A stretch of DNA of 64,000 nucleotides from Streptosporangium roseum DSM 43021 (GTDB lineage Bacteria; Actinomycetota; Actinomycetes; Streptosporangiales; Streptosporangiaceae): assembly GCF_000024865.1 (NCBI RefSeq), contig NC_013595.1:6324001-6388000 (forward strand), read 5' to 3'. The notes beneath the pieces are model-generated. The model was not told the origin of the DNA. It searched no databases and saw only the letters and a list, made by a program, of their open reading frames with translations. How positions within the stretch are numbered: position 1 is the stretch's first letter; every line of letters starts with the position of its first letter. A program made the position numbers and the translations under genes. Shown in pieces: positions 1 to 9,400 of the stretch.

Positions 1-985
1 CCAGGGCCGCCGCGACACCGGTGGCGGCCAGTGCCATGATCATCAGGTGGGGCCGTATCCGGGCGGACGCCGCCACCACGAACCACGACAGCGCGCCGCC
101 GAACAGCAGCGGCCACACCATGGCCACGCCGATCTGCGCGGACGACCAGGTCGTCAGCTCCGACAGCCGGACCGGCAGCGCATAGACCAGCCCGAAGTTG
201 CCCACGGCCAGGGCGAAGGCCAGTCCCGCGGCCCCCAGGAACCGGGGCGCGCGGACCAGGGCGGCCGGCACGAAACCCGCCGGCCGGATCCGCAGATGCA
301 TCCCGAGCGCCGTCGCCGCGGCGACCGCGCACAGTCCGGCGGCCACGGGCTGGTGCGGCACGGCCACCAGCGCGGTGACCAGCCCGGTCAGCACCACCAC
401 GCCGATCACGTCGAACCGTCCGGCCGACGGCGCGGACCGGACCTCCTGCCGCAGCACGGCGGGCACCGCCAGCACGGCCACGACCGGCAGGGCGAGCACG
501 ACCCGCCAGGACAGCAGATCGCTGACCAGCGACCCGGCCAGCGGGGAGACGGAGCCGACCACGGCGAGCGAGGCCGTGGCCACGCCCATCCGGCGAGGGG
601 AGTCAGCCAGCTGCATGGCGATCGCCGTCAGCCCCGCGGCGCCCAGCGCCTGCGCGGCGGCGGCGAGGAGGAGGACGGGCAGGCTGGGGGCGACGAGAGC
701 GAGGCCCGCCCCGATCAGGGCGAGCAGGGCGCAAACCGCCGCCGTGCCACGCATGCCGCGGTGGCCGACCAGCCCTGACATCAGCGGCGTCCCCACCGCG
801 ATGCCCCACCCGAACACCGTCACCAGCCAGGTCGCCTCCCCCGTCGAGACCCCCAGGCCGCCGGCCACCTCGCCCAGGATGAGCGCCGGTCCCGCGATCC
901 CGAACGACATCGGCCCGGCCAGCACCGCCAGCCAGACCGCGGAGACCCCGGCGTGCCGCGGCGGAGCCGTGGGCGGAGCGCTCAT
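1..985 (-). CDS. MFS transporter, 3' end outside window
   Basis: The reading frame starts at an ATG at 985 and runs off the left edge, so at least 328 residues are visible and the C-terminus is missing. The protein is a chain of hydrophobic segments (for example around residues 14-35, 48-70 and 78-100). After the second segment it carries a short basic GHRGMRG loop like the family's inter-helix 2/3 motif. It is therefore a major facilitator superfamily exporter of the roughly 12-helix, arabinose/drug efflux type. Its ATG overlaps the TGA of the upstream Old Yellow Enzyme gene (ATGA, 982-985), so the two are translationally coupled. Substrate is unknown; an electrophile or a product of the coupled reductase is a reasonable inference. 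Confidence 0.85.
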   Translation of the reverse strand, partial: MSAPPTAPPRHAGVSAVWLAVLAGPMSFGIAGPALILGEVAGGLGVSTGEATWLVTVFGWGIAVGTPLMSGLVGHRGMRGTAAVCALLALIGAGLALVAPSLPVLLLAAAAQALGAAGLTAIAMQLADSPRRMGVATASLAVVGSVSPLAGSLVSDLLSWRVVLALPVVAVLAVPAVLRQEVRSAPSAGRFDVIGVVVLTGLVTALVAVPHQPVAAGLCAVAAATALGMHLRIRPAGFVPAALVRAPRFLGAAGLAFALAVGNFGLVYALPVRLSELTTWSSAQIGVAMVWPLLFGGALSWFVVAASARIRPHLMIMALAATGVAAAL

Positions 986-2046
986 CTGGCTCCCAGCGTC
1001 GGGTAGTCGGTGTAACCGCGGTGGTCGCCGCCGTAGAAGGAGGCGGGGTCGGGCTCGTTGTAGGGGCCCCCGGCCTTGACGCGCTCGGGCAGGTCGGGGT
1101 TCGCCAGCCACAGCGCGCCGAGGCTGACCGCGTCGCACAGGCCCTCACGGAGCACCGCGGCCGCCGCGCCGATCCTCTCCTCGGCGGTGTCGCCCGGGTT
1201 GAGGATCAGCGTGCCCGGCCACGCGGCCCGGACCAGTTCGGTGATCTCCCGGTCGAACTCCATGATGTGCACGTAGGCCGGCTCGAACGGCGCCAGCGCG
1301 CGCATCAGGGCCGGATACACCTCGGCCGGGTCATGTTCCCGGATGCCGTTGTTGGGGTTGGCGGGGGAGATGCGGACGCCGACCCGCTCCGGCCCGATCG
1401 CGTCGGTGACCGCCCCGACGACCTCGGCCGCGAAGCGGATCCGGTTCTCCACCGAGCCGCCGTAGGAGTCGGAGCGGACGTTGGCGCTGCCGCACAGGAA
1501 CTGATGGAGCAGATAGCCGTTGGCGGCGTGCAGCTCCACCCCGTCGAACCCGGCCTCCATCGCGTTCCTCGCGGCCGCGACGAAGTCCTCGACCGTCGCG
1601 GCGATGTCCGCGAGCGTCATCTCCCGCGGGGTGGGGTGGTCGAGCATGCCCTCCCTGGTGAAGATCTGCCCGCCGGACGCGACCGCCGAAGGGGCCACGG
1701 GCAGCGCCCCGTCCGGGTAGAGACACGGATGGCCGATCCTGCCGGCGTGCATCAGCTGCGCGAAGATCCGGCCGCCCCCGCCGTGGACGGCATCGGTGAC
1801 CCGGCGCCACGCCCCGACCTGCTCCGGCGAGTGCAGGCCCGGGGTGTCGATGTAGCCCTGGCCGATCACCGAGGGCTGGATGCCCTCCGTGATGATCAGA
1901 CCGGCGGCGGCCCGTTGCCCGTAATACTCGGCCGTCAGATCGGTCACCAGCCCGCCGATCGCACGGCTGCGTGTCATCGGCGCCATCACCAGGCGGTTGG
2001 GGAGTGTCAGCTTGCCTACGATGACCTGCTCGAATAGCTCGTCCAT
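982..2046 (-). CDS. Old Yellow Enzyme family flavin reductase (NemA-like)
   Basis: This encodes an FMN-dependent NAD(P)H oxidoreductase of the OYE/N-ethylmaleimide reductase family, which reduces activated C=C bonds and other electrophiles in the cytosol. The translation begins MDELFEQVIVGKLTLPNRLV, typical of the family. It contains HAANGYLLHQFL with the conserved substrate-binding His...Asn pair, then SDSYGGSVENR, and a C-terminal phosphate-binding region around DAVSLGALWLANPDL. At 354 residues it has normal family length. I chose the ATG at 2046 because it matches the family N-terminus. The frame is also open to an ATG at 2076. No Shine-Dalgarno sequence precedes 2046; a TACTTT hexamer ends 7 bases before the ATG, so a leaderless transcript is possible. 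It is followed without a gap by an MFS gene and diverges from a LAL regulator. Confidence 0.9.
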   Translation of the reverse strand: MDELFEQVIVGKLTLPNRLVMAPMTRSRAIGGLVTDLTAEYYGQRAAAGLIITEGIQPSVIGQGYIDTPGLHSPEQVGAWRRVTDAVHGGGGRIFAQLMHAGRIGHPCLYPDGALPVAPSAVASGGQIFTREGMLDHPTPREMTLADIAATVEDFVAAARNAMEAGFDGVELHAANGYLLHQFLCGSANVRSDSYGGSVENRIRFAAEVVGAVTDAIGPERVGVRISPANPNNGIREHDPAEVYPALMRALAPFEPAYVHIMEFDREITELVRAAWPGTLILNPGDTAEERIGAAAAVLREGLCDAVSLGALWLANPDLPERVKAGGPYNEPDPASFYGGDHRGYTDYPTLGAR

Positions 2047-2083
2047 ATTGATGAAAGTATGAGCGGGGAGCTGCATCGCGAAT

Positions 2084-2098
2084 CAGTAGAATCTACTG
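2084..2098. promoter_or_regulatory. 15-bp perfect palindrome between divergent genes
   Basis: CAGTAGA-A-TCTACTG has 7-bp arms around one central base. It sits between the OYE start (38 bases away) and the GTG of the LuxR-family regulator (22 bases away). It is a good candidate operator for the adjacent regulator or for an unlinked factor. Function is inferred from symmetry and position. Confidence 0.55.
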
Positions 2099-2120
2099 GT
2101 TTCAGGTACTTGGAGGGTAC

Positions 2121-4775
2121 GTGCTGTACGGGCGGTCCACTGAGCAGGTCGAGCTCGAGGGCTTGATCGCCGCGGCGCTGGAGGGGCACAGCGGTGTCCT
2201 CGTGGTGCGCGGCGAGGCGGGCATCGGCAAGACCGCGCTGTTGGACTGGGCGGCCGGGACGGCGGCCGGGCACGGGCTGCGGGTGGTGCGGGTGACCGGC
2301 GTCGAGCCGGAGGCCGACCTGGCGTTCGGCGGCCTGACACAACTGCTGTGGCCGCTGCATGATCGGCTTGACGCGCTGCCGGGGCCGCAGGCCGCCGCAC
2401 TGAAAGCCGTGCTCGGGGCCGAGTCGGCCGGGGGGCGGGACCGCTTCCTCACCGGGCTCGCCCTGCTCACGCTCCTGGCCGACCTGGCCGAGGACGTCCC
2501 GGTGCTCTGCCTGGTCGACGATGCCCAGTGGCTCGACCAGGCCAGCGCGGAGCCCTTGCTGTTCGCCGCCCGGCGGCTCGCGGCCGAGGGGGTGGCGATG
2601 GTGTTCGCCACGCGGGAGGACGGCTTCGCCGCTCCCGGACTGGGCGAGCTGCGGCCTTCCCGGCTGGACGGCCGGGACTCGGCCCGCCTGCTTGCCGAGC
2701 ACGGGGTGGCGCCGGTCCGCCGGGAGAAGATCATCTCCGAGTCCTCGGGCAATCCCCTGGCGCTGATCGAGTTCGCCGCGGGGCAGCGCGGCCAGTCGGC
2801 TGGGCCGCTGTTCCCGCAGGTCGCCGACCGGGTGCTGGCGTCGTTCCGGGCGCAGATCGAGCGGTTGCCCGAGCGGACCCGGCTGATGATGCTGATGGCC
2901 GCCGCCGAGGGAAGGGGCGATCTGGCGCTGTTGCTGCGGGCGGCGCACCTGATGGGCACCGGCCTCGACGACCTCGAAGAGGCGGAACGGGCCGGGCTGA
3001 TCCAGGTGACCGAATCGGCCGTCACCTTCCGGCATCCGCTGATCGCCACCGCCGCCTACCAGGGAACCGCGTCGGCCCGGCGCGTCGCCGTGCACCGGGC
3101 ACTCGTCGAAGTGGCCGAGGACCCCGACTGCCGCGCGCACCACCTGCCCGCCGCGACGATGGAGCCCGACGCGGGTGTCGCGTCCGAACTCGCGGCCGCG
3201 GCCGAGCGGGCCGGTGCCCGCACCGCCTACACCGCCGCCGCCCACCTGTACGAGCAGGCGGCCCGGCTCGCCGTCACCGGGGGGGACCAGGCAGGCTGGC
3301 TCGCCCGAGCGGCGGCCGCGGCCCTGGCGGGCGGCCACGCCGGCCAGGCTGCCGAGCTGGCGGGAAGGGCCGAGGTCCTCGCCGGGCACTTCGCGGGAAG
3401 CGCCGCCCGGCAGGGCCCTCCCTCCGGAGAGGGGCATCACGACGCCGTGGCGGAGCTCACCTCGGTGCGCGCGGCCGCGATGTTCGAGCTGGGCCAGGAG
3501 GAGAAGGCCGTCCACCTGCTCCTGGACCGCGCCGATCGAGTGGCTCCGCGCCAGGGCACCGCCATGCTGCGTACCGGCGCGACCTACGCCTGGCTCACCG
3601 GCGACGAGGCCGCCCTGTCGGCCGCCGCCCGGAAGCTGGCCGCCCTCGGTGACTCCGACCGGATGGCCGAGGGCCTGGCTCACCTCATGCGGGCCGACTA
3701 CGCCCGCGGCCTCCCGCTGCTGGCGGACTTTCTGAACAGGGCCCCCGACACCGAGCGCGCCCTGTTCACCGGGATGATCATCGGTGACGACGCCACCACC
3801 ATGGCGCTGGCCGCCGCCGAGGTGGCCCGCTGCCGTGAACAGGGCCTCATCGGCGCCCTGCCCCAGGTGCTGCAGATCCTGGCCCAGACCCAGGTATGGG
3901 CCGGCCTGCACCGCGACGCCGAGGCCGCGGTGGCGGAGGCCACCGGGATCGCCTGCGGCACCGGCCTGCAGCAGCGCATCGCCTGGCTCAACGGCGTCCC
4001 CGCCCGGATCGCCGCCATCGAGGGTGACGAGTCCCGCTGCCGCCGCCTGGTCGGTGAAACCCCCGACGCCTACCGGGCGACCGGCGACGTCGTCCTGAGC
4101 CTGCTGGAGCTGTCCATGGGCGACCACGAGTCGGCTCTGGACCGCTTGGAAGCAGCCTGGGCCGGTCCGGTCCGCAACGCCGCGGTGCTGCTGTCCTCCG
4201 CCCCCGACCAGATCGAGGCGGCGGTGCGGCTGGCGCAACCGCACCGCGCCGAGGAACCGCTCCGCCGCCTTCGAGCCTGGGCGCAGGCCTCCGCGCAGCC
4301 CTGGGTCCAGGCCGTCGCCCTACGCTGCCAGGCCCTGACGAGCGACGACGAGGCCTCGTTCCGGGCGGCTCTCACCCTCCACGAGCGGGGTGGCCGCCCC
4401 TTCGAACGCGCGCGCACCCAGCTTCTCTACGGCGAATGGCTCCGCCGCGCCCGCCGTCCCGGCGACGCCGGTGCTCCCCTGCACGCGGCCCTGGAGACCT
4501 TCGCCCGCCTGGACGCCGCTCCCTGGATCACCCGTGCCCGGTCCGAACTTCACGCGAGCGGCGAGTCCCCCAGAGCCGCTCACCCCGCCCCCGCCGCCCC
4601 GCTCACCCCGCGAGAGCTCCACGTGGTACGGCTGGCCGCCGCGGGCCGCAGCAGCCGCGAGATCGCCGCCCAGCTCTTCCTGAGCACCCGTACGGTCGAA
4701 TACCACCTGTACAAGGCCTATCCCAAGCTGGGCATCACCTCCCGCCGCGAGCTGAGCCGCCTGAACCTCACCTGA
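2121..4775 (+). CDS. LAL-type LuxR family transcriptional regulator
   Basis: This is a large ATP-binding regulator of the LuxR (LAL/MalT-like, STAND) class, 884 residues. A Walker A motif (GEAGIGKT, about residues 31-38) and a Walker B-like CLVDDAQW (about 129-136) mark the N-terminal ATPase. The alanine-rich middle (about 330-800) looks like helical TPR-type repeats. The last 60 residues form a LuxR/GerE helix-turn-helix (LTPRELHVVRLAAAGRSSRE, then AAQLFLSTRTVEYHL). The GTG start at 2121 is supported by GGAGGG at 2112-2117, and MLYGR is the usual start of LAL proteins. It diverges from the OYE-MFS pair and probably controls it. Its 3' end overlaps the convergent MFS gene by 8 bases. Inducing ligand unknown. 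Confidence 0.92.
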   Translation: MLYGRSTEQVELEGLIAAALEGHSGVLVVRGEAGIGKTALLDWAAGTAAGHGLRVVRVTGVEPEADLAFGGLTQLLWPLHDRLDALPGPQAAALKAVLGAESAGGRDRFLTGLALLTLLADLAEDVPVLCLVDDAQWLDQASAEPLLFAARRLAAEGVAMVFATREDGFAAPGLGELRPSRLDGRDSARLLAEHGVAPVRREKIISESSGNPLALIEFAAGQRGQSAGPLFPQVADRVLASFRAQIERLPERTRLMMLMAAAEGRGDLALLLRAAHLMGTGLDDLEEAERAGLIQVTESAVTFRHPLIATAAYQGTASARRVAVHRALVEVAEDPDCRAHHLPAATMEPDAGVASELAAAAERAGARTAYTAAAHLYEQAARLAVTGGDQAGWLARAAAAALAGGHAGQAAELAGRAEVLAGHFAGSAARQGPPSGEGHHDAVAELTSVRAAAMFELGQEEKAVHLLLDRADRVAPRQGTAMLRTGATYAWLTGDEAALSAAARKLAALGDSDRMAEGLAHLMRADYARGLPLLADFLNRAPDTERALFTGMIIGDDATTMALAAAEVARCREQGLIGALPQVLQILAQTQVWAGLHRDAEAAVAEATGIACGTGLQQRIAWLNGVPARIAAIEGDESRCRRLVGETPDAYRATGDVVLSLLELSMGDHESALDRLEAAWAGPVRNAAVLLSSAPDQIEAAVRLAQPHRAEEPLRRLRAWAQASAQPWVQAVALRCQALTSDDEASFRAALTLHERGGRPFERARTQLLYGEWLRRARRPGDAGAPLHAALETFARLDAAPWITRARSELHASGESPRAAHPAPAAPLTPRELHVVRLAAAGRSSREIAAQLFLSTRTVEYHLYKAYPKLGITSRRELSRLNLT

Positions 4776-6309
4776 CCTCGTCCCCCTGGCCGGACCCCAC
4801 GCGCCGGAGCGCGGTGACCGCGATGAGCGCGGTGGCGACCGCGAACACCGCGCACACGACGGCGACCGTGTTCAGCCCGCCGGTGTAGGCGTCCCTGGCC
4901 GCGGCCAGCAGCTGGTCGCCGATCCCGGCGGGAAGCCTTCCGGCCACCGCCAGTGCGCCTTCGAGGCTGTTGCGGGCGGTCTCGGCGGCATCCGCCGGGA
5001 CGCCGGGCGGCACGGTGATCGCATCGCGGTAGACGACGGCGCCGAGGCTGCCCAGCGCGGCGATGCCCACCGCCACGCCGAGATGGCTGCTGGTCTCCTG
5101 CAGCGAGGCGGCCGACCCCGCCTTCTGCGGCGGGGCGGAGCTCACGACCAGGTGGGTGCCCAGTGCCCCGATGGGGCCGGTGCCGAAGAAGCCGATCACG
5201 AACCCGGTCACCAGCAGCGGCAGCCCGCCGACCGGACCCACAAAGGCGATCAGCGCGTAGCCCGCCGCGGCGACGGCCAGCCCCGCCCCGATGACGACCC
5301 CCATCGAGAACCGCCTCGCCAGGGCCGGAGCCATCTGCGCGGAGACGATGGAGGCGATCGCCGACGGCACCATCCACAGTCCCGCCTGCACCGGGGACAG
5401 GCCCTCGACCATCTGGAGGAAGCCGGTGATGAACAGGTAGCTCCCGGCCACGGCGACCATGAGGAGAGTCGTGATCAGCAGCGAGGCGGTGAAGGCGGCG
5501 TTGCGGAAGAGGCGGACGTCCAGTACCGGATGGGCGAGCGTACGCTGCCGCGCCACGAACACGGCTCCGACGGCCAGGCCGGCCACGGCCGTCAGGATCG
5601 GCAGCGGCTGCCAGCCGTACCTGGCGATCTCCTTGAGTCCGTAGACGAGCGGGAGGATCGCGGCCAGCGAGAGCGCCACGCTCAGCAGGTCGAGCTTGCC
5701 GCCTTCGGGGTCGCGGTACTCCGGCAGCAGGATCGGCGCCGTGATCAGCAGGACCAGCATGACCGGCACGCCCAGGAGGAACACCGAGCCCCACCAGAAG
5801 AACTCGAGCAGCATCCCACCGATCACCGGGCCGAGCGCGGTGCCCGCCATGAAGCAGCTCGCCCACAGCGCGATGGCCCTGCCGCGCTGCCGCGGGTCCT
5901 GGAACATGTTGCCGATCAGGGCCAGGGTCGAGGGCATGAGCGTCGCCGCGGCGACGCCGAGCAGCGCGCGGCTCACGATCAGCATCTGGGCGCTGTTCGA
6001 GTAGGCGGCCAGCAGGGAGGTGACGCCGACGGCGACGGCACCGATCATCAGCAGTCTCCGGCGGCCGATCCGGTCGCCGAGCGCGCCCATGGTGACCAGG
6101 AAGCCGGCCATCAGGAACCCGTAAATATCCATGATCCACAGCGTCTGCGTGCCGGTGGGCCGCAACGCCTCGGCCAGCGGCGGCAACGCCAGGAACAGCA
6201 CGCTCTGGTCAAGGGAGAGCAGCAGCGTGGGCAGAGCCAGTACGGCGAGGCCGGTCCACTCCCGGGGCCCGGCCTTGCGGCCGACGGCCCCGACGGTATG
6301 TGACGACAT
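4768..6309 (-). CDS. MFS drug exporter, SmvA/LfrA-like (DHA2, 14 TM)
   Basis: This is a 513-residue proton-driven multidrug exporter of the DHA2 (14-helix) branch. Near the N-terminus it reads LLLSLDQSVLFLALPPLAEA, then TLWIMDIYGFLMAGFLVTMG and GDRIGRRRLLMIG, the motif A loop. This arrangement is typical of SmvA/LfrA/QacA-type pumps for quaternary ammonium compounds and dyes. The ATG at 6309 is preceded by GGAAGGA at about 8 bases; the frame is open much further upstream but that part has no coding character. The gene diverges from an AfsR-like SARP gene, and a set of 11-bp direct repeats lies between them, suggesting it is the SARP's target. Actual substrates cannot be read from sequence. 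Confidence 0.9.
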   Translation of the reverse strand: MSSHTVGAVGRKAGPREWTGLAVLALPTLLLSLDQSVLFLALPPLAEALRPTGTQTLWIMDIYGFLMAGFLVTMGALGDRIGRRRLLMIGAVAVGVTSLLAAYSNSAQMLIVSRALLGVAAATLMPSTLALIGNMFQDPRQRGRAIALWASCFMAGTALGPVIGGMLLEFFWWGSVFLLGVPVMLVLLITAPILLPEYRDPEGGKLDLLSVALSLAAILPLVYGLKEIARYGWQPLPILTAVAGLAVGAVFVARQRTLAHPVLDVRLFRNAAFTASLLITTLLMVAVAGSYLFITGFLQMVEGLSPVQAGLWMVPSAIASIVSAQMAPALARRFSMGVVIGAGLAVAAAGYALIAFVGPVGGLPLLVTGFVIGFFGTGPIGALGTHLVVSSAPPQKAGSAASLQETSSHLGVAVGIAALGSLGAVVYRDAITVPPGVPADAAETARNSLEGALAVAGRLPAGIGDQLLAAARDAYTGGLNTVAVVCAVFAVATALIAVTALRRVGSGQGDEVR

Positions 6310-6381
6310 GGGAAATCCTTCCGTGGTTCGCGGATCCGCTCGTGATCCGCTCAGCACGACCACCGTGCACGCCGGCGCTCT

Positions 6382-6419
6382 CGGTCTTCTCCCGGTCCTC
6401 TCCCGGTCCTCTCCCGGTC
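6382..6419 (+). promoter_or_regulatory. Four CGGTC direct repeats with 11-bp period (SARP-box-like)
   Basis: CGGTC begins at 6382, 6393, 6404 and 6415, exactly 11 bases apart; the last three copies share a CCCGGTCCTCT-like unit. SARP-family activators are known to bind heptameric direct repeats repeating every 11 bp. The array lies between an MFS gene (start 6309) and a SARP gene (start 6493), where such a site is expected. Confidence 0.6.
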
Positions 6420-6492
6420 CGCTCACCGCCCCGTGCCGTCCCGATCCCGACCTGCGGGACGGGCACCGGCGGCGGTCGGCTACCGTGACTGC

Positions 6493-9400
6493 ATGCGTTT
6501 CGGGGTGCTGGGCCCGCTGGAGGTGTGGACGGCTGACGGGCGGGTGGTCAGGGTCCCGGAGCTCAAGGTCCGCGCCCTGCTCGCCGACCTCCTGGTGCAC
6601 CGCGGGCGGCCGGTGTCCGCGGACAGGCTGATCGACGACCTGTGGGGCACCGCGCTGCCGAACAATCCGCTCGGCACGTTGCAGAACAAGATCTGGCAGC
6701 TGCGGCGCGTGCTTGAGGACGCCGAGCCGGGCGGGCGGGACCTGGTGATGTCCCGCCCGCCCGGATACCAGCTGCTGGTCGAGCCCGACGCGGTGGACGA
6801 GGGCCGCTTCCACGAACTGGCGACGCGGGCACGGGCGAGCGGCGACTCCCGGGTGCGTGCCGCCCTGCTGGCGGACGCACTGGCGGTGTGGCGCGGCCCG
6901 GCGTTCGCCGACTTCGCCGACGAGGGGTTCACCCGGACGGCGACGGCACGGTTGGAGGAGCAACGGCTGACCGCGTTGGAGGAGCAGGCCGAGGCGCGGC
7001 TGAAACTGGGAGAGCACGCGCTGCTGGCCGACGAGCTCGGCGACCTGGTCGCCCTGCATCCGCTCCGGGAACGGCTGCGCGCCGCCCACGTACGCGCGCT
7101 GTATCTCGCGGGCCGGCAGAGCGACGCGCTGAACAGCTATGGCGACCTGCGGGAGCGGCTGGCCGAGAGTCTGGGCCTGGCCCCCGGTCCCGAGCTCGCG
7201 GCCCTGCACCAGGCGATCCTGGTCCAGGACCCGGCGCTGACGGCGGTGCCCTCCCCGGCCACGACCGTGGCCCGCCCGCTGACGAACGTGCCGAGCGCGC
7301 TCACCGACCTGATCGGCAGGGCCGAGGCGGTCGGCGAGCTCCGCTCGCTGCTGAAGGCGGGCAGGCTGGTGACGCTCACCGGCGCGGGCGGGGTCGGCAA
7401 GACCCGGCTCGCGCTGGCGATCGCCGAGCAGGTCGGCCAGTCGTTCCCGGGAGGAGTGCGGCTGGTCGAGTTCGCCGCGCTCGCCCCGTCCTCACGTTCA
7501 CCGGCCCACCCCCGGGGACGGCGGGAGACGGCTCCGGCGACCGAGGTGCACGACGTGGTCGGCGAGGTGCTCGGGGTGCGGGATGTCATGACGTCGGCCC
7601 CCGAGCCCCTCTCGCCGACGGAGCGCATCGTCCACGCGCTGGGGGACCAGCCGACCCTGCTGGTGTTCGACAACTGCGAGCATGTGATCGAGCCGGTCGC
7701 CGAGCTGGCGGAGCGGTTGCTCAGAGCCGCCCCCCGGCTGCGGATCCTGGCGACCAGCCAGGAACCGCTGGGCATCACCGGCGAACATCTCCAGGCGGTG
7801 CGCCCGCTGCGGCTTCCCGCGCCCGCGACGGACCTCGGCCCCGCCGCCGCGCGCCGGTTCAGCGCGGTGGAGTTGTTCGTGGCGAGGTCGAGCGCGGCGG
7901 CACCGGGCTTCGTCCTCGACGAGACCAACGTCGAGGCGGTCGTCTCGATCTGCCGGCGGCTGGACGGCATCCCCCTCGCGCTGGAGATGGCCGCCACCCG
8001 GGTCCGGGCGCTGGGCGTGCACGAGGTGGCGGCACGCCTCGACGATCGCTTCCATCTGCTGGCCGCGGGGGCCCGCGGCGCCCCGGCGCGGCAGCGGACG
8101 CTACGGGCGGTGATCGACTGGAGCTGGGGCCTGCTCGGCGAGCAGGAGCGTGCGGTGCTCCGGCGGCTGGCCGTGCACCCCGGCGGCTGCACGCTCGCCG
8201 CGGCCGAGGAGGTCTGCGCCGGTGACGACGTGGATCGCACGGAGGTCCTCGACCTGCTCGCCCGGTTGGTGGACTGCTCGCTGGTCGTCATGTCCGCCGG
8301 CGCGGACGGCCCCCGGTATCGGCTGCTGGAGTCGGTCACGGCCTACTGCGTCGAACGCCTCCGTGAGGCCGGCGAGCTCGAAGAGTTCCGGCTCAGGCAC
8401 CGCGACTACTACACCGACCTGGCCGAACGCGCCGAGCCGCGCCTGCGGGGCCACGACCAGCGGCTGTGGCTGCGGCGCCTAGACGCCGAGACCGCCAACC
8501 TGCGTACCGCGCTCGAGGGGGCGGCGCGGCTCGGTGACGCGGACCGCGCGCTGCGCCTGGCGAACGCGCTGACGTGGTACTGGTACCTGCGCGGCCGGAT
8601 CGGCGAGGCCGAGCGGTTCCTGGCCACGGCGCTGTCGGCCGGTGACACGGCCCCCGCCGCCACGGTGGCCAGGGCCACGGCCTGGCTGGGCGGCCTCAGG
8701 CTGCTGCTCGGCGGTAGCGCGGATCCGGCGGCGGAGTACCGCGCCGCGCTGCGGGCGGCCGAGCGGATCGACGACCCGGGCGGGCGGGCCCGGATGGAGT
8801 GGTTCCTCGGATCGCACACGTACGGCATCGGCGATCTGTCGACGAGTGAGGACCTGACCGGCCGGGCGTTGGCGACCTTCCGGTCACTCGGGGATCGCTG
8901 GGGTATGGCCGCGGCCCTGAACAACCGCACTTTCCACGCGAAGCTGCGCGGAGACTTCCAGGCGCTGCGGCGGGACGGCGAACGGAGCCTGGAGCTGTTC
9001 CGGGATCTGGGCGACCAGTGGGGGCAGCTCCAGACCGTGACCCCGCTGGCGACGCTGGCCGAGATCGCCGGCGACTACGGGCAGGCCGGGCGGCTGTACC
9101 GGGACGGGCTGCGGATGGCCGATGACCTCGGGCTGTGGCCCGAGGTCTCCTTCACCCTCTCCGGGCTGGGCCGGATGGCCCTGCTGTCGAAGGACTACCC
9201 GGCGGCCAGGGAGTTCCACGAGCGGGCGAGACGGCTCGCCGTCGAGCAGTCGGACACGTTCGGGGAGCAGTTCGCCGAGATCGGGCTCGGGCTGGGGGCG
9301 CGCAGGGACGGAGATCTCGACACCGCCGAGGCGCACCTGCGCAGCGTGCTCGACCTGCACCGCCGGATGAGTCACGAGCCCTGCGTTCCCGCGCTGATCC

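Noticed and set aside
2016..4244. A 742-codon minus-strand open frame opposite the LAL regulator
   Set aside because: Gly/Gln/Arg-rich shadow frame; the + strand frame carries clear Walker and LuxR motifs.
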